Part shown: positions 31,977 to 41,992 of the stretch, one piece after another
Layout: every line of letters starts with the position of its first letter
How positions within the stretch are numbered: the first letter of the stretch is position 1
Assembly: GCA_022539475.1 (NCBI GenBank)
Contig: VCMS01000095.1
Location: forward strand, 1-64,000
Reading direction: 5' to 3'
DNA length: 64,000 nt
Source of the DNA: Gracilaria domingensis
Lineage: Eukaryota > Rhodophyta > Florideophyceae > Gracilariales > Gracilariaceae
Program-made: the position numbers and the translations under genes
Notes under the pieces: generated by a model
Seen by the model: only the letters and a program-made list of their open reading frames with translations
Database searches by the model: none
Told to the model about the DNA's origin: nothing

Positions 31977-32343
31977 GCTGCCGTGTAACTGTATCTAGAC
32001 GCCCCTGAGATCTTGAGCCTTAAAACAAATGAGTGTGCCTTGAGGACATCTGCTGCCGCGTGTCGCAGCGTGTGGATTCCACGCTGTGGAAGCTGCTGGC
32101 CGCTTCTGGCCGCTTCCAGCCGCTTCCGGCCGCTTCCGGCCGCCGCCGCGCTACCGTTGAGGTCGCGCCGCGCGCCCACGCCGCCCGGACGCGCGCGCCA
32201 CGCGCGCCGCGTGTGCGCCGTGGCGCGCACCGCGCGCCGCGTATAAAGCCGCACGCGCCGTGTGCGCTGACGCGCCGAGATCGCGGGCGCCCCCGTCGGT
32301 GCGACCCCTCTCGGCGCTCTGTTGCTCAGCGGCGGCTGAGGGC
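31977..32343. other. intergenic with ClpB promoter
   Basis: Contains tandem GCCGCTTC(T/C)GG repeats around 32098-32146 and the promoter of the ClpB gene. Nothing else recognised. Confidence 0.4.
32242..32248 (+). promoter_or_regulatory. TATA-like box
   Basis: TATAAAG in an otherwise extremely GC-rich flank, about 100 bp upstream of the ClpB ATG at 32344. Confidence 0.5.
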
Positions 32344-35274
32344 ATGCTGCGCGCCCGGCTCGCGTCCGTGTCGCTGCTGCGTCGGCTGTCGCGCCCGCCC
32401 GCCGCCATGCCGCGCCGCGCCTTTGTGGCCCCGACGCCGGTGTGGCTGCGGTCGTCGACGGCGCCGGCGGCGCGCTCCTCCGCGTCGTCCGCGTCGTCGC
32501 CGTTCGTCGCCGCGCCGCCGCGCCGCGCGCCCGCGCTGGCGCAGCCGCTGGCGCTGCCGCTGGCGCTGCCGCTCACGCGCGCGCCGCAGCAGCGCCGCCG
32601 CTTTCTGATTTCCGCCAACCTGCTGGAGCCGTCCGCGTACACGGAGAAGGCGTACCACGCGCTGGCGGGCACGCAGACCATTGCCGCCGACGCCAACCAG
32701 CAGCTCATCGAGGCGGAGACCATGCTGCTCGCGCTGCTGGAAGACGACTTTGCCGCGCGCGTGGTCGACAAGGTCGGCAGTCATAGCGTCGTCAAGGAGG
32801 CCGCCGCCAAGTTTCTGGCGCGACAGCCCAAGGTGCTGGGCACTCTGCCGGACTCGTCGGGCTACGTCATGGCGCGCAGCCTGAGGGAGGTGCTGGAGGA
32901 GGCGCGCGCGTCGCAGAAGGAGTTTGGCGACCAGTTTGTCGCCGTGGAGCACTTGCTCATTGCGTGCTGGAAGAATGGCCGCTTGCAGCGCGGATTGTTG
33001 AACGCCCCTTCCATGCCGTCCGTGCAGGACATTGTCAGGGCTGTCAAGGACATCCGCGGCGATCGAAAGGTCACCTCGCAGTCGGCGGAGAGCACGTACG
33101 AGGCCTTGGAAAAGTACGGCAGGGATCTTACCGATGCCGCCAGAAAGGGCCAGCTCGACCCTGTCATTGGCCGCGACGAGGAGATTCGACGAACTATACA
33201 GATTCTCAGTCGCCGCCAGAAGAACAACCCCGTTTTGCTGGGTGAACCGGGTGTCGGTAAGACCGCCGTGGCGGAGGGGCTGGCGCAGCGCATTGTGTCT
33301 GGTGATGTGCCGTCGTCGCTATCCAATCGGCGCTTGATTGGGCTCGACATGGGCGCGCTCGTGGCCGGCGCCAAGTTCAGGGGCGAGTTTGAGGAGCGCT
33401 TGAAGGCTGTGCTTTCGGAGGTGAAGGACTCTGACCCCAGCGTCATTCTGTTCATCGATGAGATTCATACCGTCGTCGGCGCCGGAAAGACGGAAGGTGC
33501 TATGGATGCTGGCAACCTGCTCAAGCCCATGTTGGCGAGGGGCGAGTTGCGCTGTATTGGCGCTACCACGCTGGATGAGTATCGCAAGTATATTGAGAAG
33601 GACGCTGCGCTTGAACGACGTTTCCAACAGGTGTTGGTGGATCAGCCTTCTGTGGAGGACACCATCTCTATTCTCAGGGGGTTGAAGGAGCGATACGAGC
33701 TTCATCATGGCGTGCGAATCACAGACAACGCGCTTGTTGCTGCTGCTACGCTGTCCAATCGGTATATATCGGACCGTTTCCTGCCGGACAAGGCGATTGA
33801 TACTGTGGACGAATCGATGGCGGCCTTGAAGATGCAAATCACCTCCAAACCAGCCGAGCTTGACCGGCTGGATCGCAAGATTATTCAAATGGAGATGGAG
33901 CGTCTGAGCTTGAAGAACGATAAGGAATCGGGTGCGCGGCAGCGCTCCGAGAAACTCACGCAGGAGATTGATGCTGTGCGCAAGGAACAGCGAGAACTTG
34001 AGGTGCAGTGGGAGAAGGAAAAGGGTTCGTTGGATACCATTCAGCAGACCAAGGAAGATATCGACAAGACCTCGCGTGAAATTGAGGAGGCTGAGCAGGC
34101 GTACGATCTGGATAAGGCGGCTCGATTGAAGTATTCCACTTTGCCGGAATTGGAAAAGAAGCTGGCAACTCTTGAGCGAGAGCATCAGTCGTATATGAGG
34201 GACTCTTTGCTGCGGGACAAGGTCACTGAGGATGATATTGCAAAGGTCGTTTCGGCGTGGACGCGCATCCCGGTGGCGAAGCTGTTGAGCTCCGAGCGGG
34301 AGAAGTTGCTTGCGCTGGACAAACAGTTGTCGAAGAGAGTGATTGGGCAGTACGATGCAGTGCAGGCGGTTTCGGAGGCGATTCAACGCTCGCGTGCTGG
34401 GCTTTCTAACCCGAACAAGCCGATTGCTTCGTTGGCGTTTCTGGGGCCGAGCGGTGTGGGGAAGACAGAGCTGTGTAAGGCGCTCGCGGAGCAGTTGTTT
34501 GACTCGGAGCAGGCGTTGATCCGACTTGACATGAGCGAGTATATGGAGAAGCATACAGTGTCAAGACTTGTTGGAGCGCCTCCTGGGTACGTTGGGTACG
34601 ATGAGGGTGGTCAGCTTTCGGAGGCTGTTCGACGAAGACCGTTTAGCGTTGTGCTGTTCGATGAGATTGAGAAGGCGCATCCGGACGTGTCTAATGTGCT
34701 GCTGCAGGTTTTGGATGATGGGCGGTTGACGGACGGGCAAGGAAGAACGGTTGACTTCACTAACACGGTTATGATCTTCACTTCTAACATTGGATCGGCG
34801 GACATTCTGGACGTGGCTGGGGACCCGTCTCGCAGGGAGATTATGAGAGCGAGGGTTATGAACGCGCTTCAGGCACAGTTCCGACCGGAATTCATCAATC
34901 GGCTGGATGAGACGATCATCTTCGAGTCGCTGAGTCGCGAGAATCTGAGAGAAATCGCAGAGTTGCAGCTCGGCGACGTGAACCGCAGGCTGGCTGAGAA
35001 GAATATGAGAATTGAAGGAAGTGTGGAAGCAGTGGATTTGATTGCTAACCTGGGGTACGACCCCACTTATGGGGCGCGACCGCTGAGGAGGGCGGTGCAG
35101 AGGCTGGTGGAAAATCCGATCTCGAAGGGCATGCTTGAAGGGCGGTTCAGGGAGGGCGACCTGATCCGGATGGGCATCTTTAACGAGCGGTTGGACTTTC
35201 GCGCTGTGCGAGGAGGGGCGGGGCTGGGCGGCAATGGACGAGCCGAAAGTGACCGCGTCGCGCTTGTGGAATGA
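32344..35274 (+). CDS. CLPB: ClpB/Hsp100 disaggregase, mitochondrial or plastid
   Basis: ClpB hexamers pull polypeptides out of aggregates with Hsp70. The 976-residue product has a targeting peptide of about 85 residues (Arg/Ala/Ser-rich, [20 protein letters not shown]), an N-terminal Clp repeat domain, nucleotide-binding domain 1 with Walker A GEPGVGKT at about residue 300 and Walker B ILFIDEIH at about 368, a coiled-coil middle domain (about 505-625) rich in Glu/Lys, and nucleotide-binding domain 2 with GPSGVGKTE at about 701 and [20 protein letters not shown]. The middle domain separates ClpB from ClpC/ClpA. The start at 32344 is the first ATG. The first 650 bp or so are extremely GC-rich; the composition then relaxes to the window average within the same gene. 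Confidence 0.96.
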   Translation: MLRARLASVSLLRRLSRPPAAMPRRAFVAPTPVWLRSSTAPAARSSASSASSPFVAAPPRRAPALAQPLALPLALPLTRAPQQRRRFLISANLLEPSAYTEKAYHALAGTQTIAADANQQLIEAETMLLALLEDDFAARVVDKVGSHSVVKEAAAKFLARQPKVLGTLPDSSGYVMARSLREVLEEARASQKEFGDQFVAVEHLLIACWKNGRLQRGLLNAPSMPSVQDIVRAVKDIRGDRKVTSQSAESTYEALEKYGRDLTDAARKGQLDPVIGRDEEIRRTIQILSRRQKNNPVLLGEPGVGKTAVAEGLAQRIVSGDVPSSLSNRRLIGLDMGALVAGAKFRGEFEERLKAVLSEVKDSDPSVILFIDEIHTVVGAGKTEGAMDAGNLLKPMLARGELRCIGATTLDEYRKYIEKDAALERRFQQVLVDQPSVEDTISILRGLKERYELHHGVRITDNALVAAATLSNRYISDRFLPDKAIDTVDESMAALKMQITSKPAELDRLDRKIIQMEMERLSLKNDKESGARQRSEKLTQEIDAVRKEQRELEVQWEKEKGSLDTIQQTKEDIDKTSREIEEAEQAYDLDKAARLKYSTLPELEKKLATLEREHQSYMRDSLLRDKVTEDDIAKVVSAWTRIPVAKLLSSEREKLLALDKQLSKRVIGQYDAVQAVSEAIQRSRAGLSNPNKPIASLAFLGPSGVGKTELCKALAEQLFDSEQALIRLDMSEYMEKHTVSRLVGAPPGYVGYDEGGQLSEAVRRRPFSVVLFDEIEKAHPDVSNVLLQVLDDGRLTDGQGRTVDFTNTVMIFTSNIGSADILDVAGDPSRREIMRARVMNALQAQFRPEFINRLDETIIFESLSRENLREIAELQLGDVNRRLAEKNMRIEGSVEAVDLIANLGYDPTYGARPLRRAVQRLVENPISKGMLEGRFREGDLIRMGIFNERLDFRAVRGGAGLGGNGRAESDRVALVE

Positions 35275-35866
35275 CGCGAGTTTCGTGAAGGATTGGGAGA
35301 GGTCGATGTCCCTCCTGTCCTGCAGGATACTCTGTATAAGGAGAACGCGCTCGCAGTAAATAGATCAACCTACTGTAAAGTTGTGCCTTTGAGGGAGCAC
35401 TTGCACGTACCTTCGTGAAGTTAGACCACAGGCAAATGAAATTTGCGCCCGTCGCCGCCTGGTAGGCCCTGTGGGCCTGATCACCGATCACTGCGCATTT
35501 GTGAGTGCACTGCAATGCTGTTGGATCAGCCATGAGCAGCAGGCTGCTCATGCAAGAAAATGGAGCATTCAAGTGACGGAAACGAATCGAAACGAACGCT
35601 CGAACGACGGAAAGAAACGGGCACGCAGAATGGTGAAAGATGAGGTAGCGCCGCCAAAGTGCGCTGCCATGTCGCGCACAACGCAGCCACCCAGGTGCGG
35701 TTTGGAGAGCCCCAGGGTACGACTGGGATGGGGGTCCTCGTTTGACACATTTGGGCCAGTTTTGCGCGTCTGACGTTTACAACCAAACAACAAGTCTCCC
35801 TAAACTACGTGAGCAGCGAGGCCGAGACGCGAAAAGGCCCGCGACTTCAATTGCTTTCCAATGCTA
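35275..35866. other. intergenic between convergent genes
   Basis: 3' flanks of the ClpB and uridine phosphorylase genes. Nothing recognised. Confidence 0.4.
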
Positions 35867-36754
35867 TCACTGCGAACGCGATATTCGGGATAGCACGAAG
35901 TCTACAACGAGCGTGATGCAGCGCTGTTCAAACTCCGCTATCGTTTTGCCGTCATCCGTCGGAGTTTCGAACCTGAGTCGGTCTACGAGCACTACGCACA
36001 CCACCGCAGTCGGGACGTTCACCATGCTAGCAAACGCCGCCAATGGCAGGCTCTCCATCTCCAGGTTTACTACTCCAACGTCGCGACATCTTTCGAAGAA
36101 ATCCAGTTTGTCACGATTTGTGTACGGCACAAACGCACCGTCGTGTCGCCCTTGCGCTATGTGAAATGTTTCGGCACACAGCGTGTCACCTCTGACACAG
36201 CTGCCGCCAAACTTTGACAGGCCGGTTTGAAACAGAGATTCGCTCAAGGGCTTGTCAAGTTGAGCGTTGTAACGCTTGTCTTCCCCGAGAACAAACATAC
36301 GAAGCGATGGAGTCAAATCTCCCCCCAATGGGCGACGTGTTACTACCAACGTTCCAGGGGGAACCCCGAGTCCACCACAACTCCCAGTTCGAATGAAACA
36401 CCAGTCTGAAGCCTGTGCTGCCTTCAAAGCTACATAGATCTCGTGCAAAAGCACGTCTATAGAACCTATCCCTATTCCATGCGCAGCAACCAACACTGAA
36501 GGTATGGGTTGCAAGAGCAGATATCGATCAGTGCAACAGAAGTTTTTAGCTGGCAGAGTAGAGAATTCTTCAGCTATTCTTCGAGCTCGATGAAAGGAGC
36601 CGCAGAGGATGACGTGGCTTACCGAGTTCAGATGCTCAAGCAAGTAAGATGTATCCTTCGGGAGGCGATAGCCTAAGTGAAGCAAGATAACTTCATTGGT
36701 GTTCGGCGCTGGCAAACACTCGATGCTATCCTTACGATCCGGATCAGCCGGCAT
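35867..36754 (-). CDS. uridine phosphorylase-like nucleoside phosphorylase
   Basis: Uridine phosphorylases split uridine with phosphate into uracil and ribose-1-phosphate for pyrimidine salvage. The 295-residue product matches the eukaryotic UPP1/UPP2 type across its length: VILCGSFHRARRIAEEF, AAHGIGIGSIDVLLHEIYVA, FIRTGSCGGLGVPPGTLVVT (phosphate-binding Gly-rich segment), TLCAETFHIAQGRHDGAFVP, VVNLEMESLPLAAFASMV with the EMES ribose-binding motif, and AVVCVVLVDRL. No targeting peptide is seen, so it is probably cytosolic. The ATG at 36754 is the first in frame. Specificity for uridine over other nucleosides cannot be fixed from these motifs. Confidence 0.9.
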   Translation of the reverse strand: MPADPDRKDSIECLPAPNTNEVILLHLGYRLPKDTSYLLEHLNSVSHVILCGSFHRARRIAEEFSTLPAKNFCCTDRYLLLQPIPSVLVAAHGIGIGSIDVLLHEIYVALKAAQASDWCFIRTGSCGGLGVPPGTLVVTRRPLGGDLTPSLRMFVLGEDKRYNAQLDKPLSESLFQTGLSKFGGSCVRGDTLCAETFHIAQGRHDGAFVPYTNRDKLDFFERCRDVGVVNLEMESLPLAAFASMVNVPTAVVCVVLVDRLRFETPTDDGKTIAEFEQRCITLVVDFVLSRISRSQ

Positions 36755-38978
36755 TTAGAACGGGTCCCTTGAACTGCAAATCTTTTCTCGATGAGCTGGA
36801 CTGGCAGTCTTGAAGCGTTCCTTATAGAATATACTCTTATCTTCCAAACTTTTTGTGGTTGGTGCAGAGTAGGCGCGAAGCACGGTTTTAACGATGTTGA
36901 AGCAAATCGAGTGAACAAGACGATCGTGATGGCCAGATGAGTTCATCGGGGATGTGTGAATCCTTGATTCCATTTGTAGATCCTTCATTATTACATGTGC
37001 TTTTGAGTTCTTGTTATGTTTTGCTGTATGGGGCACAGATGAGCGGAACATAATTGCCGTCCTCATCATTCAAGTTGAAGAACAGAATATCTGACCGGCT
37101 GGCAATCAGCCAAGTGGAATCTACTGTAGGTTGTATTCAGACATCAAAAAGTTTTAGGGATAAGAGGGCCAACGTGTGGTGGCCTTCATCACGATGCAAA
37201 GCATGGATGCGCACAAGTACTGTAACCTTATCGCCATGACAAAGTGCACTATTGAGGTTACACTGTGGAGTTCCAGACAAGCAGGTGTTCAGAGCATGCA
37301 GAAGAGCGCGAGAAATGGCGAAGTGAAGCACGTTTCTTTCGTAAGCTACGTTGCTTGCTGCGTATGGTGTCGTGCGACGTTGCCTATCCGTGAAATGACA
37401 CAGAGGCAGAGACATAGAGAGAAAGAGCTAGGCTTGGAATTACTGTACTTCCGAATTGTCGCCAAGCGCGTGTCGGGATGACCGGCTTTTCACGACTTCT
37501 CAAGAAGAAGAAGAAGAAGTATTGCCCCTTTGCCCCTTTGCATAGTTCCAGAAGCGTTGTTTGGAACAGAAGTGAGCTTCGCCAAGGTTAGCTGTATCCG
37601 CCCAAGGACCGAAATACTCTCCTGGTCATAGGCACTTTGTGAATACATAGGAGCAGATGCATTTAGAAACAGAAAGTGTTGCTTCATGCGTGTTGCCGGT
37701 CTGTACTTCTGTAGTAACTTCCGCGGGGGTTGCACGTTTCATAAAACTGGCAACACTCCAAGAACTGTTTGTCATGGCAAAAGGACCATTACATTGATAA
37801 GCTTCGAAGAACCTTCTAACCCTTGTACTTTTCTTGTAAGCTCAGATTTTCATTTGTTCATGCTTCAAAGTGGCGATCGCCTTAAGGCAGAGTCGTGGAC
37901 TCCGGGACGGAGATTTTTGAAAAGGGGGCATGACAATTGTCATTTGGCTTCCACCTTTACGGAAGCGCTTAAGAGAGCACTCTCTCTTCAGCGGCCCACA
38001 CTGTAGACGCCCCGCTGCAGCTGTGACACCAGCGAGCTCCTACCGATTTTGATGTTGCCGTCGCACTTCAGTTCTGACACCAAGTCATGCTCCCTCGTTA
38101 GATTCCTCGGCATGCTTACGTGTGACATTAGGCTGGCAACTTCAGTATGAAGCTAAGTGTAGGACTCCCAAACTGGGGGTTCGGATTAAAGAACTTTACC
38201 CGCGGCATCGACCTTTCTCGCATTCATAGACATTTTTTCCGTTCTGAAGACTTACGATACAAAACATGCAATGCTTTAAGCTCCAATGCTGAGGTCTGGT
38301 TCAAAGCGAAAGGTATAATAGCCTTCTACGAAAGATTCGCATACCCTTCGGCGAGTCAGCCATCAAATGGTACACAAATACGATTGCTGCTCCTCACAAT
38401 TTGTGAGCACAACAGAGAGAGCCTTTGTTCAAATTGCGATTGTACTAAATTGGTGTAGGTACGTTGGCTCCCGTGAGGTTAGAAATGTCCAGCACTCGTA
38501 GCGGAACCAGCCCGGGGTTACGCACGGTATGTCCATCCACCAGCTTGTTTCAGTACACGCGTGTGAGTTATGAATTATGAGTCTCCGTGAACGAGCGCCA
38601 ACCAGTCACGGAAGATGCGCATCTCCAGTGGTTTCTTCTATGCATTTCCTCTCTTCCCTTGGGCAGTCATTTTGTATCTTGATTCCGTTTATGGCAACAG
38701 CGCCTTCCATCAAAATCGGACACCTCGCCTTGTCAACCTTAATATTCATGCGTCGACAGACACAGCTGTGACTTATTTCCGAGTCGAGCAGCAGAGAATG
38801 AAAGAGCGAATTTGTTGTCCACAAGTCTCCCCTCTACTTCGTTCTCTGTTTGCCAGGTAGTGATAAACCGCACCCGCGGTGTTTGAATATCTCTCTGCTG
38901 CTCTTGTGCCAATACCCTTGTCTCGCTCAAAGAGATAGCAACCACGCCATTCGAAAGTTGCACTTGGAGTCTTTGATT
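36755..38978. other. long intergenic region, no supported gene
   Basis: About 2.2 kb with only short random frames. It includes an (AAG)n run at about 37502-37519. No RNA gene or transposon ends were recognised. It could hide a non-coding RNA or a heavily intron-broken gene. Confidence 0.4.
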
Positions 38979-39815
38979 ATGTCCAGCAGATTCAGAAACT
39001 CCAACCATAAACTGGCCAACATCGAGGAGGAGTTTAAGGCGTACACACCGCGTGGCGAGGAAGAAAAACAGACCAGAACTGTTCTTTTTAATGTTTCATC
39101 AGGAGAATCGGCGGAGCCTATTTCAAATGGAGACGTAGAAGTAAGCTCAGTACGCTCGCTTGCGGGAATGCTCGAGAGGTTTAACCCCACCTCACCGCAT
39201 AGGAACTCAGTTTTGTTGAAACCAGACACCAAGAAGTGTATTCTAGTTGACGAAGTCGACGAAGAATGCGTGTCTATGAAGAATATTCCGAGAGGATTCA
39301 CCAGAGGCCGTTCTGGTGCGGGAGGTTTTGAAGCAAACGATGGCGAGGAAGGACATAGAGCGCGAACGAGATCCACCTCTCGTTTTCGTGGATACGGAAG
39401 AGAAGAGGAGGACAAGATAATTCGACGAGCTCGGGCGAGATCGGTTTCCAGGGGCATTCGGCTTTCATGGAATTTGATGACCAACGAAGAGTACTCGGAA
39501 TTGTCCAGCACAGAGTTAGCCAAGAAGATATGTCCAGAAGGTTTCCATCGCTTTCGTCGTGTGGGTCCCAACAGTGACGAAAACGACACCCAGAACATGA
39601 GTCAAGAAGATGCAGCGGAGGAGACTTGTCAGCCCGGCAAGGCCGCCAACACACAGGTGAAGGATCGTCAGTCAAGGGATGACTTCGACCTTAAATTTGT
39701 TAGCGAAGTGTATCGGGTTGATAGTATCAACCTTGATGAGACAGGGAGTAATGACAATCCTACCACTTCACAGGAGTTCAGGAAGCAGCGAAAGTCGAAG
39801 AGTGTCATGACTTGA
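38979..39815 (+). CDS. uncharacterised protein, HRNSVL/ICPEGF family member 2
   Basis: The 278-residue product starts at ATG 38979 (MSSRFRNSNH); upstream the frame is open only from a TTG. It repeats both conserved blocks of the 26255-27154 product: LERFNPTSPHRNSVLLKPDT with VDEVDEECVSMKNIPRG and RGRS (about residues 68-119), and ELAKKICPEGFHRFRRVG (about residues 178-195). The linker between blocks differs: here it is basic and Arg/Ser-rich (RARTRSTSRFRGYGRE, RARARSVSRG), while in member 1 it is acidic. The C-terminus is acidic then basic. Such RS-type linkers are common in RNA-associated proteins, but no RNA-binding domain is visible, and the function is unknown. Confidence 0.85.
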   Translation: MSSRFRNSNHKLANIEEEFKAYTPRGEEEKQTRTVLFNVSSGESAEPISNGDVEVSSVRSLAGMLERFNPTSPHRNSVLLKPDTKKCILVDEVDEECVSMKNIPRGFTRGRSGAGGFEANDGEEGHRARTRSTSRFRGYGREEEDKIIRRARARSVSRGIRLSWNLMTNEEYSELSSTELAKKICPEGFHRFRRVGPNSDENDTQNMSQEDAAEETCQPGKAANTQVKDRQSRDDFDLKFVSEVYRVDSINLDETGSNDNPTTSQEFRKQRKSKSVMT

Positions 39816-40615
39816 ACTTGATATCGAATATTTCTTCCCATTCAGTACTCTCCTGAATCCGCATTTATGTAGAGTTATGTGACCAGGCTACACAAGCCTT
39901 ACATGTACGTCCTCGCCATAGTCTTGTTTGAGTTTGGCAGTATCTGTATGCAATTCATTTGTTATCATTTTCATCCTCGAATCTGTACATCAAGCGACGA
40001 ATAAATCATGTCCATTTCGCTCTTTATATGAACCTGGAGCTACTTTCTGCGTATGGGTACGATAGGCAATCTGTCGAATGCAGTAAACGCAGAACATTTA
40101 TCATTGTCACACTTCACTTAGGAATCGTGAATCTGCCGTCTAGGACTAAACCGTACATTACTGACATAACTTTTCCAGTAGAACCAAGTTCCAAGAACTT
40201 CGGTCGAGCATGAGCTTGTCATGTCCAACTGACGATATTAAATTCAGAGGCCAAGTTGGGCAGGGGTGAGGGCTGTATGTACAGCACGAGAAGACCAACT
40301 CTCCTCCCACTGCGTTTCGAGACCCTTGATCATCCTTGTCGGAAGCGTCCACGTTCACCAAACTCTCTACTCCTGTGGAAGGGAGACGCAAACGAAATCG
40401 TGCGAAACGGAGATATTGTAGGCAACGAGGTACCTTTTGGTAACTCGCTTTGGCCTTGAGCTACAATACCGGCAGAAGTCAAGAGAAAGCACAAAAGTGA
40501 GTATTGCAAAAGTGGGACAAGTTGTGAAGTATCTGCCGCACTATAATAGACCGGCTGAACATCTTATAACGTGAAATATTTACGTTGGGGTTGTTCAAGT
40601 GACACGTTAACTGCT
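39816..40615. other. intergenic between convergent genes
   Basis: About 800 bp without a recognisable feature. Confidence 0.4.
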
Positions 40616-41047
40616 CTACACCTCGATTAGTCCGTCAGGGAACGGGGCCTGATAAAGAGGCGGGCCACGCGACACTTCAAAACAGAAGCCATAAAGGTCT
40701 TGATCATCAGGCAAGACAATTGGTGGAATGCATTCCATCCCGGATTGAGTTAGGAACATAAGCGAAGTCCTCAAGTTTCCAATCTTAACCCGACTGACAA
40801 GCTTGTATCTTTTCAATAGGCCTCCAGACTTCTTCGCTCGAAAGACATGTATCACGGACTGTTCAGACTGTTCGGCTGTATTGGAAGGACAAAATACATG
40901 CTTTCCTTCTTCCGTTATGCAGCCACACTTGTCTCTACAAGTGATTAGCACGCTATCCTCTTCCGATAATGCTGGAAATGGAAACGAGAAGAAGGAAATT
41001 ATTAGCAGCAGAACAAGTGCGGCGTGGAGATGTGTGAAGGCGAACAT
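40616..41047 (-). CDS. small secreted Cys-containing protein
   Basis: The 143-residue product begins with a clear signal peptide (MFAFTHLHAALVLLLIISFF, then SFPFPALS) and a mature part of about 115 residues with six Cys (a C-x3-C-x-C-x10-C cluster near the N-terminus and two further Cys), compatible with disulfides. No domain is recognised. The ATG at 41047 follows a plausible spacer and the length and hydrophobic leader make a random frame unlikely. It may be an extracellular or endomembrane protein; paralogues elsewhere in the genome would settle it. Confidence 0.65.
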   Translation of the reverse strand: MFAFTHLHAALVLLLIISFFSFPFPALSEEDSVLITCRDKCGCITEEGKHVFCPSNTAEQSEQSVIHVFRAKKSGGLLKRYKLVSRVKIGNLRTSLMFLTQSGMECIPPIVLPDDQDLYGFCFEVSRGPPLYQAPFPDGLIEV

Positions 41048-41589
41048 GGCGGTTCGGGTTGCTCGTTAGAGCTGGGGATGAGTGGAAGAGAGAAGGGTAG
41101 GGTGCGTGCATTTATCGACAGCTGGTTGTAAGAGAAATGTAAATGGAGGTAACACGAACGTACGCGTGTGCCAATTTGATGTGGTGATGACCATCAGATG
41201 ATGATCTTTTGAGCTGAGCTCATTTCATGCATAATGGTATGAAGGAAGAAGTGCGCTCAGTGGAAAAAGTGCGTCGGCAAGATGCGACGAAGGAAGAGTT
41301 GCAGACCATACTGCAGAAGAAGGAAGGTGCAGACCAGGTTGGTTAGCCAGGAGCACATGCAGGACGTGAGTGCACGTGACTGCTTCAGAGGCAAGATCGT
41401 TTTTGTGTTACGAAAGTTCTACGAAGGTACGAACGGCCAACATTTCCGGTGAACATTTTAAAACTTCGAACCACAAAGTTTGAAGTTTCAGGCGCCGAGA
41501 GTCTTTGGATGACATCCAATGAGCGTACTTGTCATCATGACACCGTGATGGTGCCCATTTGCTTTCTTGCTTTCCCTTTTCGCCTCGCG

Positions 41590-41606
41590 TGACGCAAGTT
41601 GCGTCA
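41590..41606. repeat. perfect palindrome
   Basis: Arms TGACGCAA (41590-41597) and TTGCGTCA (41599-41606), one-base spacer. TGACG is also the core of bZIP sites. Confidence 0.85.
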
Positions 41607-41747
41607 TGCGTCATGCCCACACGTCATGGCACCACAACGAATTGGCGCCAAACCGCGCGCCCGAACAGTTTCGCGGGAAATTTCACAGCCATCATAGCTG
41701 CATGGCATGCAATCTGATCTCCGTGTACCAGCCTGCCTCCTTGCTAT

Positions 41748-41850
41748 GAGACCAAACTTTTTGAGTTGTGACAATCCTATCTCAAAAGTTTGGTCTGGTT
41801 TGAGACCAAACTTGTGATGACAGTCCTATCTCAAAAGTTTGCTCTCAAAC
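41748..41850. repeat. tandem pair of inverted repeats
   Basis: The unit GAGACCAAACTT ... CCTATCTCAAAAGTTTG occurs twice in tandem. Within each unit the arms (AGACCAAACTT and AAGTTTGGTCT, or a one-base variant) can pair, so each copy folds into a hairpin. It lies about 140-250 bp upstream of the oxygenase ATG. Confidence 0.8.
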
Positions 41851-41859
41851 AGAATTTGA

Positions 41860-41881
41860 GGCATGCCGTGCACGACATGCC
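41860..41881. repeat. near-perfect palindrome
   Basis: Eleven-base arms abut with no spacer (41860-41870 and 41871-41881); one transition mismatch, tolerated as a G-U pair in a minus-strand transcript. Confidence 0.8.
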
Positions 41882-41992
41882 GTGTATCGCCGCCTATATT
41901 ACATACAGACCATTGTAACCATACGACTCGTATGATACGAGGAAAACACCTTCCATCCCAACACGCTCTACTGCCCAACTCAAACCTCCGCC

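Larger units (their letters stand above)
41048..41992. other. intergenic with palindromes
   Basis: Divergent promoter interval of the secreted-protein gene and the oxygenase gene. It contains three inverted-repeat elements listed separately at 41590-41606, 41748-41850 and 41860-41881. Confidence 0.5.
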
